From positions 52,936 through 116,935 of the forward strand of contig CAYPXR010000060.1 of the NCBI GenBank assembly GCA_964414585.1: DNA of 64,000 nt, written 5' to 3'. Position 1 is the first letter of the stretch; every line of letters begins with the position of its first letter. The DNA comes from DATEMU01 sp964414585 (lineage in GTDB: Bacteria > Planctomycetota > Phycisphaerae > UBA1845 > UTPLA1). Shown one piece after another: positions 25,955 to 33,862 of this stretch. Below the pieces are notes generated by a model. The model worked only from the letters and a program-made list of their open reading frames with translations, was not told where the DNA came from and did not search any database. The translations under genes and the position numbers were made by a program.

Positions 25955-26578
25955 ATGGACCTCCAAAACACCACCCACCTGAATACCAATACCCTGCAAG
26001 GGCTCTTTCTGGACGCCGTCCAAGGCTGGCCACACGATGAATTGCGGGTCCTCGTCCGCTACAGCCGGGGGTCGGAATTCTCCGGGAGCTGCTACTACCG
26101 CCCGCCAAGGATTCACATCAATCTCGGCCGCAAGAACCGCTATCCCTACCTGATCCGCACCCACATCGCCCGGCCGCAGTCCAACCGGCGGATATGGTGG
26201 CGGGAGCTGTACGGCGTGGAGGCCGCCGACCCGACCCAGCTCGCCTTTTTCATCTTCATGCACGAGTTCTACCATTGGCTCGTAAGGAAGGCCCGCCGAA
26301 ACCGCCGCCAGAAGGAGGGCCGCTGCGACCGTTTCGCCGTCCGGGCCATGGTCGACCGCTGGGGAACGCCGATTTTCGACACCCGAGGGCGGCAGGTCGC
26401 CCGGAATCAATGGGATTTTCAGGATTTGGACGGCTTCGTGGCCTCCGCCCGTCGAGGCTTCAGGCCGATGGTCCGCAGGTCGAAAAAGGCTCCGCAAGCG
26501 GCAGCCGTCTGGTCAATCGAGTCGGCCCGGCCGACATTGGAACCCTTCCAACAACAACTGTTGCCATTTGCGTCGTAG
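25955..26578 (+). CDS. putative zincin-fold metalloprotein
   Basis: 207 residues with no signal peptide. FFIFMHEFYHWLVRKARR contains an HExxH zinc site (HEFYH) in a helix, and RCDRFAVRAMVDRW about 25 residues later has the position and shape of a third-ligand helix (Asp instead of Glu). The N-terminal 90 residues are beta-rich with many Arg/Tyr. I cannot place it in a named peptidase family. It follows kdsD by 75 bases on the same strand and lies just upstream of the small-RNA promoter. Confidence 0.6.
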   Translation: MDLQNTTHLNTNTLQGLFLDAVQGWPHDELRVLVRYSRGSEFSGSCYYRPPRIHINLGRKNRYPYLIRTHIARPQSNRRIWWRELYGVEAADPTQLAFFIFMHEFYHWLVRKARRNRRQKEGRCDRFAVRAMVDRWGTPIFDTRGRQVARNQWDFQDLDGFVASARRGFRPMVRRSKKAPQAAAVWSIESARPTLEPFQQQLLPFAS

Positions 26579-26671
26579 CGGATCTGCCAATTCGGCTTGC
26601 CGCTTCGCATCGACGACCTTCCTTCGACCGTCCAAAATTCCGAAACGAGCCGCCCGATCCGGTCGATTTTC

Positions 26672-26700
26672 TTGACTTATAATTTTCTGTCCAATATAAT
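26672..26700 (+). promoter_or_regulatory. near-consensus sigma-70 promoter
   Basis: TTGACT at 26672-26677, exactly 17 bases, then TATAAT at 26695-26700, in an AT-rich patch that contrasts with the GC-rich surroundings. It is the best promoter match in the window. Expected transcription start is about 26707, at the beginning of the structured segment described next. Confidence 0.8.
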
Positions 26701-26706
26701 GTTATC

Positions 26707-26948
26707 GTAGGTTGAAAAGCCTCCGTTTCGGACGATTTCAACCGACTTTCGCGGGGATTTCGGTTCGCGGCGGTCAGATCTCGTTGCGAATCGTTGGAGG
26801 AAATTAATAGAAATCGATGCCTAAAATGAGCTGACGATCTTATCGCGCTCGGTGAATCGAGCCGATGGGACCTGAGTCAATAAGTCTTCCACTCGCTGCG
26901 GCACCCTTTGACCGCGCCAAAACCAACAGGGTGCCGCACGCCTTTTTT
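26707..26948 (+). ncRNA. candidate structured small RNA, about 240 nt
   Basis: The segment has its own strong promoter and terminator and no open frame of useful length. It begins with a perfect 8-bp stem, GGTTGAAA (26710-26717) with TTTCAACC (26736-26743), enclosing a smaller TCCG-TTT-CGGA hairpin. A CGCG/CGCG hairpin with flanking ACCG/CGGT follows around 26741-26775, then a less structured AT-rich stretch, then a CTCG-gtgaat-CGAG hairpin near 26848-26861. The 3' end is the terminator at 26897-26948. It does not show the marks I know for tmRNA, SRP RNA or RNase P RNA; a 6S-like regulator or a riboswitch leader for the GNAT gene are open alternatives. Confidence 0.65.
26897..26948 (+). terminator. 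strong intrinsic terminator of the small RNA
   Basis: A perfect 11-bp stem, TGCGGCACCCT (26897-26907) with AGGGTGCCGCA (26928-26938), a 20-base loop, and six T at 26943-26948. Confidence 0.85.
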
Positions 26949-27049
26949 ACACATCGTGATTGTTGCTCGCCGGCGCGAGTCGGAGAGTCGCCTGGGAGAC
27001 AATCCTATCCCGCGCCGGATCAAGCCTGCACCGGCTAAAATGACCCCCG

Positions 27050-27547
27050 ATGAAGCCCACCGATCATCCCGCCGACGAGATCCGACTGCGCCCCGTGGCG
27101 CACAGCGACCTGCCTGCGCTGTTCGAAATGCAGACCGACCCCGAAAGCAACGCCATGGCCGGAACCAAGCCGCGTACGCGTGAGGTCTTCGTCTCCGCGT
27201 GGGAACGCAACCTCGTCGACCCGGGCGTGAACGCGCGCGTGATCGAGATCGACGGTGCGGGCGAACCCGAAATCGTCGGCACCATCTCGCGATTTCAGGC
27301 CGACGGGCACGACTGCGTCGGGTACTGGATCGAACGGGCCCACTGGGGCAAGGGCATCGCGTCGCGCGCCCTCATGATCTTCCTCGACGAAGAACGCCGC
27401 CGCCCGCTGCACGCGACGTCGGCCCGCACCAATGCCCCTTCGCGGCACATCCTGGAAAAGGGCGGCTTTCGGTGCGTGGGCTACCGCATGTGCGAGGAAA
27501 CGGACCGGTTCGTGGCCCGCGAGATCGCGGAGTTTGTGCTGGACTGA
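27050..27547 (+). CDS. GNAT-family N-acetyltransferase
   Basis: 165 residues of the RimJ/RimL type: IRLRPVAHSDLPALFE at the start, the acetyl-CoA loop in IERAHWGKGIASRALM and the C-terminal NAPSRHILEKGGFRCVG. Transfers an acetyl group from acetyl-CoA to an amine; the substrate is not predictable. It lies 102 bases after the small-RNA terminator, so read-through or terminator control of this gene cannot be excluded. Confidence 0.85.
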   Translation: MKPTDHPADEIRLRPVAHSDLPALFEMQTDPESNAMAGTKPRTREVFVSAWERNLVDPGVNARVIEIDGAGEPEIVGTISRFQADGHDCVGYWIERAHWGKGIASRALMIFLDEERRRPLHATSARTNAPSRHILEKGGFRCVGYRMCEETDRFVAREIAEFVLD

Positions 27548-27561
27548 GCCGCGCCGCAGGG

Positions 27562-28308
27562 TCAGGCGTTCCGGCTCAGCCACTCCGCGAATCGCATCTT
27601 GCCGAGCCGCGGATGCGTCCCGGGTGTCAGACTCCGGTCATTCACCGCGACGCCGTAATAGAGCGCCTGGGGATCGGTGATGACCGTCCGTGCATCCTTG
27701 GTCTTGCTCAGAAATTCCCGCACGAGGGCGTCCTGGCGGATCGGTTCGGGACCGGCCAGATCGACCGTGCCGTTGATCGGCTTCGCGAGCGCCGCGTCGG
27801 CCATAGCCGCGGCGACGTCATCCGCCGCAATGGGCTGCATCAGCGCGGGCGGAACCCGAACCGTCTGCCCCTGCGTCGCGAATTGGGCGATGCCGCCCAC
27901 GAACTCGAAAAATTGCGTGGCGCGGACGATTGTGTAGGGAATCCTGGACGCTTTGATCAGATTTTCCTGGGCCATCTTGGCGCGGAAGTATCCGCTGGCA
28001 AGCAGTCGCTCGGTGCCGACCACCGACAACGCCACATGATGGCCGACGCCCGCGACGGCTTCCGCGGCGAGAAGGTTGCGCCCCGACGTCTCAAAAAAAG
28101 CGAGGACGGCGTCGTCCTCCCACGAGGGCGCATTGGCGACATCGACGACAACCTGCGCGCCCGCCAGCGCCGGAGCCAGTCCTTCGCCGGTAACGGTATT
28201 AACCCCCGTTGAGGGTGAGGCTGCCATGACCTCCTGCCCTTTCGCGCGAAGGATCGCCACGAGTTTTTTCCCGATGAGCCCGGTGCCGCCAATGACAACA
28301 ATTTTCAT
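27562..28308 (-). CDS. NAD(P)-binding NmrA/SDR-like protein
   Basis: 248 residues. The start at 28308 has a perfect AGGAGG seven bases upstream. Rossmann motif VIGGTGLIGKKLV at residues 4-16; the segment VALSVVGTERLLASGYFRAK resembles atypical SDRs of the NmrA/YwnB type with Tyr and Lys near the usual active-site position. Such proteins act as redox sensors or as reductases for small substrates. It converges with the GNAT gene (14 bases between). Confidence 0.8.
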   Translation of the reverse strand: MKIVVIGGTGLIGKKLVAILRAKGQEVMAASPSTGVNTVTGEGLAPALAGAQVVVDVANAPSWEDDAVLAFFETSGRNLLAAEAVAGVGHHVALSVVGTERLLASGYFRAKMAQENLIKASRIPYTIVRATQFFEFVGGIAQFATQGQTVRVPPALMQPIAADDVAAAMADAALAKPINGTVDLAGPEPIRQDALVREFLSKTKDARTVITDPQALYYGVAVNDRSLTPGTHPRLGKMRFAEWLSRNA

Positions 28309-28491
28309 GATGTCCTCCTGAACGAAGGATAGCCAGTCAAATTGTTCGGGCCGGCACTTTCCGAGAATATTGAACAAATTTAGCGATTGAAATTCCAGGC
28401 TGCGCCGGATCTCGCGCCCGGAGCCGAGACACTCTTTATGAACTGGCACTTCCTGGCCGTCTCACGGGAGGCAAGAGACGATTGGCCCATC

Positions 28492-29511
28492 CTAAATATT
28501 CATCAGATGATCGGGATGACGCTTCGCGAAGGCTTCGACACCGGCGGCGTAGCGCCGGAGGGTGTCGGCAATGGCGGCGTCCTCGTCGCCCCGCGCTTCG
28601 TCCGGATTGAGCAGCGGCGGCGTGACGATCATCTGGTAGTAGAAGTTGCGGCGCGAGACGACGAAGCCCTGGATGATCGGCGCGCCGTTGCGCACGGCGA
28701 TCTGCGCCGGGCCGGCCAGAAGGTTGCGCGTCTCGCCAAAGAGCGTTACCGGCACGGTCTTGGTCGTGTCGCCGCGTCGGCGCTCAACGTCCATCAGGCT
28801 GGCGACGACGCCGTTCTTTTTCAGGTGGCGATAGAGCATCCGAGGGAACGACGAAGCGAGAACGATGTTCATTTTTGCCACTTCGGGAAACGTCTCGCGG
28901 TACTTCTTCTGGATGTAGCGGCGGACGTGGCTCTCGCGGGCATCGCGGACGCCGGCGATGTCGTAGCCCAGGAGGGCGCCCATGAGCCCGGCGACGTGGG
29001 CCGCGCCGAAATGACAGAGGGCAATATAGACGCCGTTGCCGTCGGCCAGCGCGGCGTCGACGTGCTCCCGGCCCTTGGTCTTGATGCGGTTCATCAGCTT
29101 GCCGCGGGGAATGCGGTCCATGATGGTGTAAAACATCTTGTCGCAGCGCACGCGCATGAAATATCGCCAGGTGATGCGCCGCCGCTGAGCGGGGGAGAAT
29201 TGATCCTTGAAGTATTGGATGAGCTTGCGATCGACGCGGCGCCGACGCTTGTAGTCCGACAAGTATTCGAGCGTCGCGAAGCCCTGGCCCAGCTTGTAAA
29301 GACCGGAGAGGCCGAAGCAACGGGCATAGGTCATAAGAAAGCCGCGTACGAAGGCGATGCGGGCGCGGACGAGCCAAGGGATCGGCCGGTCGGGCGCGGG
29401 CGCGCCTTTCTCCGGCGATTCCGCTGAGCGTTCGTCGTCAGGGAGTCTCGGACTCGGCGGCTCTAGCTGCATAACGGATTCGGTGGTGGGCATAGCCGAT
29501 AGATCAGCCAA
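28492..29511 (-). CDS. LpxL/HtrB-like lipid acyltransferase
   Basis: 339 residues. A basic, hydrophobic region at 50-85 suggests membrane association. The acyltransferase core begins at YIALCHFGAAHVAGLMGALLG: the HxFGxx block corresponds to the H-x4-D/E catalytic motif of lauroyl/myristoyl transferases, but the acidic partner is replaced by His (HFGAAH). Later blocks (KKNGVVASLMDVERR, PVTLFG, GPAQIAVRNGAPIIQG) match the family well. It should acylate a lipid A or related lipid, consistent with KdsD elsewhere in the window. The first 45 residues are Pro/Glu-rich and may be partly untranslated. Confidence 0.75.
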   Translation of the reverse strand: MADLSAMPTTESVMQLEPPSPRLPDDERSAESPEKGAPAPDRPIPWLVRARIAFVRGFLMTYARCFGLSGLYKLGQGFATLEYLSDYKRRRRVDRKLIQYFKDQFSPAQRRRITWRYFMRVRCDKMFYTIMDRIPRGKLMNRIKTKGREHVDAALADGNGVYIALCHFGAAHVAGLMGALLGYDIAGVRDARESHVRRYIQKKYRETFPEVAKMNIVLASSFPRMLYRHLKKNGVVASLMDVERRRGDTTKTVPVTLFGETRNLLAGPAQIAVRNGAPIIQGFVVSRRNFYYQMIVTPPLLNPDEARGDEDAAIADTLRRYAAGVEAFAKRHPDHLMNI

Positions 29512-29540
29512 TGATCAACGGAAGCTGGATAAGAAGAAAG

Positions 29541-31571
29541 CTATTCTTCCTCTTCCTTATGCGGCTTGTACTGGGCGATGACGGCCTGGGCCTCGTTCGA
29601 CGGGACGGGCTCGTAGTGGGACAGTTCCATCGCAAAGCTGCCTTTGCCGCCGGTGATGGAACTCAGGCGGGAGTGATAGTCGGCGACCTTGGCGAGTGGG
29701 ACCTGTGCCTTGATCACGGCGAAGTTGCCGGGCAGCATGTCCTGACCGCTGGGCCGGCCGCGCCGCTGGGCGAGATCGCCGGTGATGTCGCCGACGTTGT
29801 CCTGCGGGACGGTCACCTCAATATTTACGATCGGCTCAAGCAGGACCGGCTTGGCTTTGAGCACGGCATCCTTGAAGGCGTACTTGCCGGCGGTTTTGAA
29901 GGCGACTTCCTTGGAATCGACGGGGTGGTCCTTGCCGTCGGTGATCATCACCTTGATATCCTGCAACGGGAATCCGGCGATCGCGCCCTGGCCCATGAGT
30001 TCCATCACGCCCTTGCGGACCGCAGGTTCGAAGCTGCTGGGGATGGACCCGCCGAAGATGTCCCAGGACCATTCGAGCGACGGCTCGCTCCCGCGCGGCA
30101 GCGGCTCGACTTTGAGATAGACCTCGCCGAACTGTCCCGCGCCGCCCGTCTGTTTCTTGTGGCGGTGGTGGCCCTCGGCGGGCAAGGTGATCGTCTCGCG
30201 ATAGGGGATCTTCGGCGGCTTGGTGTTGACGGTCAGTTTGAACTGCCGGTGCATCTTGGACAGGATCGCGCGGAGGTGCAGATCGCCGACGCCGCTGATG
30301 ACGAGTTCGTGCGTCTGCGGGTCGTGAACGGCCTTGAAACAGGGGTCGGTATCGGTAAATCGCCGGACGGCTTCGCTGATCTTGGTTTCGTCTCCACGGG
30401 CCGTCGGGACCAGCGCGAGCGAGAACATCGGATTGGGAAACTTGAGCATCGGCACGTGGCCCTCGACGGTGTCGCCGAAGATGGTGTTGCCGATGTGGAA
30501 CTCCATCTTGCCGACGGCGACGATATCGCCGTTGATCGCCTCGTCGACGTCTTTGTGCTCGGCGCCCTGGAACTTGATGAAGTGACCGGGGCGGGCGCCT
30601 TTCTTTTCGCCGGGCAAAAGCAGCGTCCCGTCCGGCTTGAGATGGCCGCCCAGGACTCGGATGAAGGCGTATTTGATATGGCTCTTGTGATCGACGGCGA
30701 TCTTGAAGACCTGCCCGCAGAAGGGACCATTGGCGTTGACCGGTTTCTGCTCGGTGCCGTGCACGAGGCTTCGCTGCTTGCCTTGCAGCGGGTTCGGGCA
30801 TTCCTTGGTGAGGAAGGCCAAAAGCTCCTTGATGCCGACGTTTCCGCGGGCATTGGTAAAGAGGATGGGGATGATCTTCCCCGCCGCGATGGCCTTGGGC
30901 AGATTCTTTTCCACTTCCTCCGCGGAAAGCGCGCCCTCCTCGAAGTATTTGTTCAGCAGGGCATCGTCAACTTCCGCGACGCGCTCGACGATGTTCGTGT
31001 GGGCTTCCGCAATGCTCGAGACGTCCGTATCGCCCTTGTCGTTGGCGATGCAGTCGACGACCGATTTTCGTCCGCCGGACGGGAGGTTGATCGGCGTCGC
31101 TTCGGGGCCGATGGTTTCCCGAATGACCTGCATCAATTCCTCGAGGTCGACGTTTTCACCGTCGATCCGGTTGACCACGACGACGCGGGCGAGGCCGTTG
31201 TTGAGGGCCTGGTCTTTCATGCGGCGCGTGTTCACCTGCACGCCGGCGGAGGCGTTGATGACGATGATCGCGGTTTCGACGGCGGCCAGGGCGGCGAGCG
31301 CGGGGCCGATGAAGTCCGGCGAGCCGGGGGTATCGATGATGTTGAGGACGCGGCTGTCGTGCGAAAGGCTCAAGACGTGCGACTCGATGGAGACGCCGCG
31401 ATCCTTCTCTTCATCATCCACATCGAGGTGGCTGGTCTTATCGGCGACGCTCCCAAGCCGGCCGGTCGCGCCGGTGACGTGCAGCAGGGCTTCGCACAGG
31501 GACGTTTTTCCCGATCCGCTATGGCCGACGAGGGCGATGTTGCGGATGTCGTTGGTGGTATAGCTGGGCAT
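29541..31571 (-). CDS. EF-G-like translational GTPase (FusA paralogue)
   Basis: 676 residues, start at 31571 preceded by GGAGG. The five EF-G domains are recognisable: P-loop GHSGSGKTS, switch region EEKDRGVSI, DTPGSPDF, NRID for guanine specificity, and the domain IV stretch HPVDSKEVAFKTAG. Two features depart from canonical EF-G: the P-loop is GHSGSGKTS rather than AHIDAGKTT, and the switch-II His of DTPGH is Ser. This places it with the EF-G-like (EF-G-2 type) paralogues rather than the main elongation factor. It may act in ribosome recycling, stress or a non-canonical role. Confidence 0.85.
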   Translation of the reverse strand: MPSYTTNDIRNIALVGHSGSGKTSLCEALLHVTGATGRLGSVADKTSHLDVDDEEKDRGVSIESHVLSLSHDSRVLNIIDTPGSPDFIGPALAALAAVETAIIVINASAGVQVNTRRMKDQALNNGLARVVVVNRIDGENVDLEELMQVIRETIGPEATPINLPSGGRKSVVDCIANDKGDTDVSSIAEAHTNIVERVAEVDDALLNKYFEEGALSAEEVEKNLPKAIAAGKIIPILFTNARGNVGIKELLAFLTKECPNPLQGKQRSLVHGTEQKPVNANGPFCGQVFKIAVDHKSHIKYAFIRVLGGHLKPDGTLLLPGEKKGARPGHFIKFQGAEHKDVDEAINGDIVAVGKMEFHIGNTIFGDTVEGHVPMLKFPNPMFSLALVPTARGDETKISEAVRRFTDTDPCFKAVHDPQTHELVISGVGDLHLRAILSKMHRQFKLTVNTKPPKIPYRETITLPAEGHHRHKKQTGGAGQFGEVYLKVEPLPRGSEPSLEWSWDIFGGSIPSSFEPAVRKGVMELMGQGAIAGFPLQDIKVMITDGKDHPVDSKEVAFKTAGKYAFKDAVLKAKPVLLEPIVNIEVTVPQDNVGDITGDLAQRRGRPSGQDMLPGNFAVIKAQVPLAKVADYHSRLSSITGGKGSFAMELSHYEPVPSNEAQAVIAQYKPHKEEEE

Positions 31572-31696
31572 GGGGCCTCCGACCATCTCCAAAAAAGTGA
31601 CAGCGCGGCGCTCTTGAAATCCGCCGCTTTCGCAGGGATACAAAGACCTCTCATGGTACTGTTACCCGTGGTTCGCGGCAAGCGAGACCGGTCTTC

Positions 31697-32065
31697 TTAT
31701 TGGCGTTCCTGTGGGACGAGAATTCGGGTGTAGAGCCAGAAAACGAAGCAGAGAAAGACCCCTTCGACCGCGAGACCGAGCAGGGCGTCCACGATGCCGT
31801 GCAACCAGACGAGAAGGACGGCGAAGCTGAGGCTGTTGAAGACAATGGCGGCGACCGCCTGAAGACGTTGACCCGGGACGCCGGATTCACTGTTTTTTTT
31901 CTGCCGAAGTCCCCACAGCACGCCGGCGGCGAGGGTCGCGGAGAAAGCGATGGTGTAGGGAAGAAGGGTGACGACCGATTCGCGGTCCGGGGATCGCCAG
32001 AAGACCATGACGATGGAAGTGACCAGCGCCCCGAAGGCAACCCAGACCGAAAGGAGGGCGAACAT
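31697..32065 (-). CDS. small four-helix membrane protein
   Basis: 122 residues from the ATG at 32065, chosen because GGAGGG lies ten bases upstream; an in-frame ATG at 32083 is possible. Four hydrophobic helices (ALLSVWVAFGALVTSIVMVF, a second around LLPYTIAFSATLAAGVLWGL, and two near the C-terminus ending LYTRILV). No family recognised. It follows the ABC permease by 63 bases and may be an accessory membrane subunit. Confidence 0.55.
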   Translation of the reverse strand: MFALLSVWVAFGALVTSIVMVFWRSPDRESVVTLLPYTIAFSATLAAGVLWGLRQKKNSESGVPGQRLQAVAAIVFNSLSFAVLLVWLHGIVDALLGLAVEGVFLCFVFWLYTRILVPQERQ

Positions 32066-32128
32066 GATGAGCGGGCCCTCCATTGCTCGCGATCGCTCGC
32101 GAATCACGGCCGGCAAAGGCGCCGGCCG

Positions 32129-33862
32129 CTACACGATGATGGCGGCGAGTTCCCTTCGGCGAAACACCCAAACGGCAATGAACATCACCGCGAGACTCTT
32201 CACAAAGACGAATTTCCAGCTCTTGTCCCAGAGCACATTCCAGCCGACGGCGCGACCTTCGATCAGGTGGCGCACGGGATCCACGTCGCCGATGGTCAGA
32301 ATCCAGCCGATCGCTTCGACGGTGGACTTACGAACCTGGTACGAAAGGTCGCGATTGTATTCGGGCGGCGCATATTCCTCGGAGACGGCAAGGGCGTCGG
32401 CGACAAAGCCCATCGACGAACTAATGATGTACAGCGTCAGGACGATCAGCGCCCCCACGGAGAAGCTGAGAAAAGTCGATGCACAGACGCCGAACGAAGC
32501 CAGACACGCCAGCGGGATCAGCATGGCCAGCGTCGCCTGAAACAGACTCAACTCGAACGGACCGATCCGATAAAGCACTTCGAGGTCGCCGGCTTCGAGG
32601 TCGAAAATGGCGTCGATCCGGCGGGGATCGATGTTCATGAAACTAACGCGAACGGTCCCGTCAGGGTCGATGCCTTGCTGCGGAATCTCGACCTCGTTGG
32701 CGGCGCTGACGGGAAAAGTGTCTTCCCGGGTCAGAAAACTCGACTTGCGGGGATCGCCCAAACCCCACAGGCACAGCAGCGAATCGGCTTCAAGCGTCCG
32801 GCCCTGAAACCGCACCGCTTCGGGTGACTGGGACACGCGCAATTTGAATCGAACGCTCATCACGCGCGCGCCCCCTTTGTCCGGGGGCGGGCCTTTCATT
32901 TCCCATTGCCGGCTTTCACCGGGGACGATCGTACAATAGCGCACTCCCAAGGCGCCGTGAATCTGTTGACGGATGCGCCGCTCGCTCCAGCCCTCGGGCA
33001 GACGATTCTCCTCTTTGAGCTTGTTGTACACCTCGTCGATCTCCTTGGTCATGTCCGGCACCGATGCTTGAACGGTCGTCCGGGCGACCAGCACTTGCCG
33101 GCGGAGTTCGTCGAATCGCCGCAGATTCACGCGGCTGGGCTCGGGGAGCCGAAGGAGAAGATCACCGATCTGCTGTTTGGATTCTCCCATGACCTGCGCG
33201 AAGGCCGCGACAACCGGGCTTTCCAGTCCTTTCACGCCGGGGCCGCGAACGCTGTCGAGAGTATTGACGACGGCGTCGGCTTGATCGGGAGTGAGACGTC
33301 CGAAGGTCGTCAAATCGCTGCGAAGGGAGCGCTTGTAGCGCTCGACCATGGCGGACGTTCCGATTTTCGTCAGGACAGCCGCCAGGGTAAGCAGGCCGAC
33401 GTTGAGCGTCATCACGCCGACCCATTTGCCCGCGACGATCTGCCAACGGGGAATCGGTTTGGAAACGATGCCGAAGATCTGCCGCTTGGCGATTTCGACC
33501 GAGAGACTGCGACAGGAAAAGAAGATCGTCAGAAGGGCGAGGACGAAGCCGGTGAAGCCCATCGAGTACGAGACGAACATCTGCATGCGGCCCTTGATCG
33601 TGCCGTCGCCTTCCGCCGTCAGCCAGAACAAGGGAATACTGACCAGGATAATGATGTTGAAGCCCGAGGCGATCTTGGCGCGGAGGCCTTCGGCGAGCGT
33701 GGTCCGGGCGACGGCGGCGATTCGCTGGCGCATGCCGCGCAGTTCCCAGCCGCCGACCTCTCCCGCCTGCGGGTTAAACGCCTGCTTGATGATGTACACC
33801 AGCGTCGCAAGTCCCATGACCGCGCCGAAGGTGAACATGATCATGAAAAAGGTATTTTCCAT
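32129..33862 (-). CDS. ABC transporter permease subunit
   Basis: 577 residues. Membrane helices cluster at about residues 5-25, 65-80, 95-115, 140-165 and in the last 150 residues, with a large soluble insertion between (about 190-420). The stretch FFSCRSLSVEIAKRQIFGIV resembles the cytoplasmic coupling region of ABC-2 permeases. The start codon overlaps the stop codon of the ATPase gene by one base (TGATG), so they form one transporter. The large insertion is unusual for ABC-2 permeases and may be an extracytoplasmic domain. Confidence 0.8.
   Translation of the reverse strand: MENTFFMIMFTFGAVMGLATLVYIIKQAFNPQAGEVGGWELRGMRQRIAAVARTTLAEGLRAKIASGFNIIILVSIPLFWLTAEGDGTIKGRMQMFVSYSMGFTGFVLALLTIFFSCRSLSVEIAKRQIFGIVSKPIPRWQIVAGKWVGVMTLNVGLLTLAAVLTKIGTSAMVERYKRSLRSDLTTFGRLTPDQADAVVNTLDSVRGPGVKGLESPVVAAFAQVMGESKQQIGDLLLRLPEPSRVNLRRFDELRRQVLVARTTVQASVPDMTKEIDEVYNKLKEENRLPEGWSERRIRQQIHGALGVRYCTIVPGESRQWEMKGPPPDKGGARVMSVRFKLRVSQSPEAVRFQGRTLEADSLLCLWGLGDPRKSSFLTREDTFPVSAANEVEIPQQGIDPDGTVRVSFMNIDPRRIDAIFDLEAGDLEVLYRIGPFELSLFQATLAMLIPLACLASFGVCASTFLSFSVGALIVLTLYIISSSMGFVADALAVSEEYAPPEYNRDLSYQVRKSTVEAIGWILTIGDVDPVRHLIEGRAVGWNVLWDKSWKFVFVKSLAVMFIAVWVFRRRELAAIIV

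Noticed and set aside
26810..26840. A five-codon frame (MPKMS) inside the candidate small RNA, as a possible leader peptide.
   Set aside because: The nearest GGAGG is about 16 bases before the ATG, too far, and the codons have no regulatory bias.
29511..31733. A 740-codon plus-strand frame opposite the EF-G-like gene.
   Set aside because: Antisense shadow of a gene with conserved translational GTPase motifs; the composition is Asp/Val-rich with no family motif.
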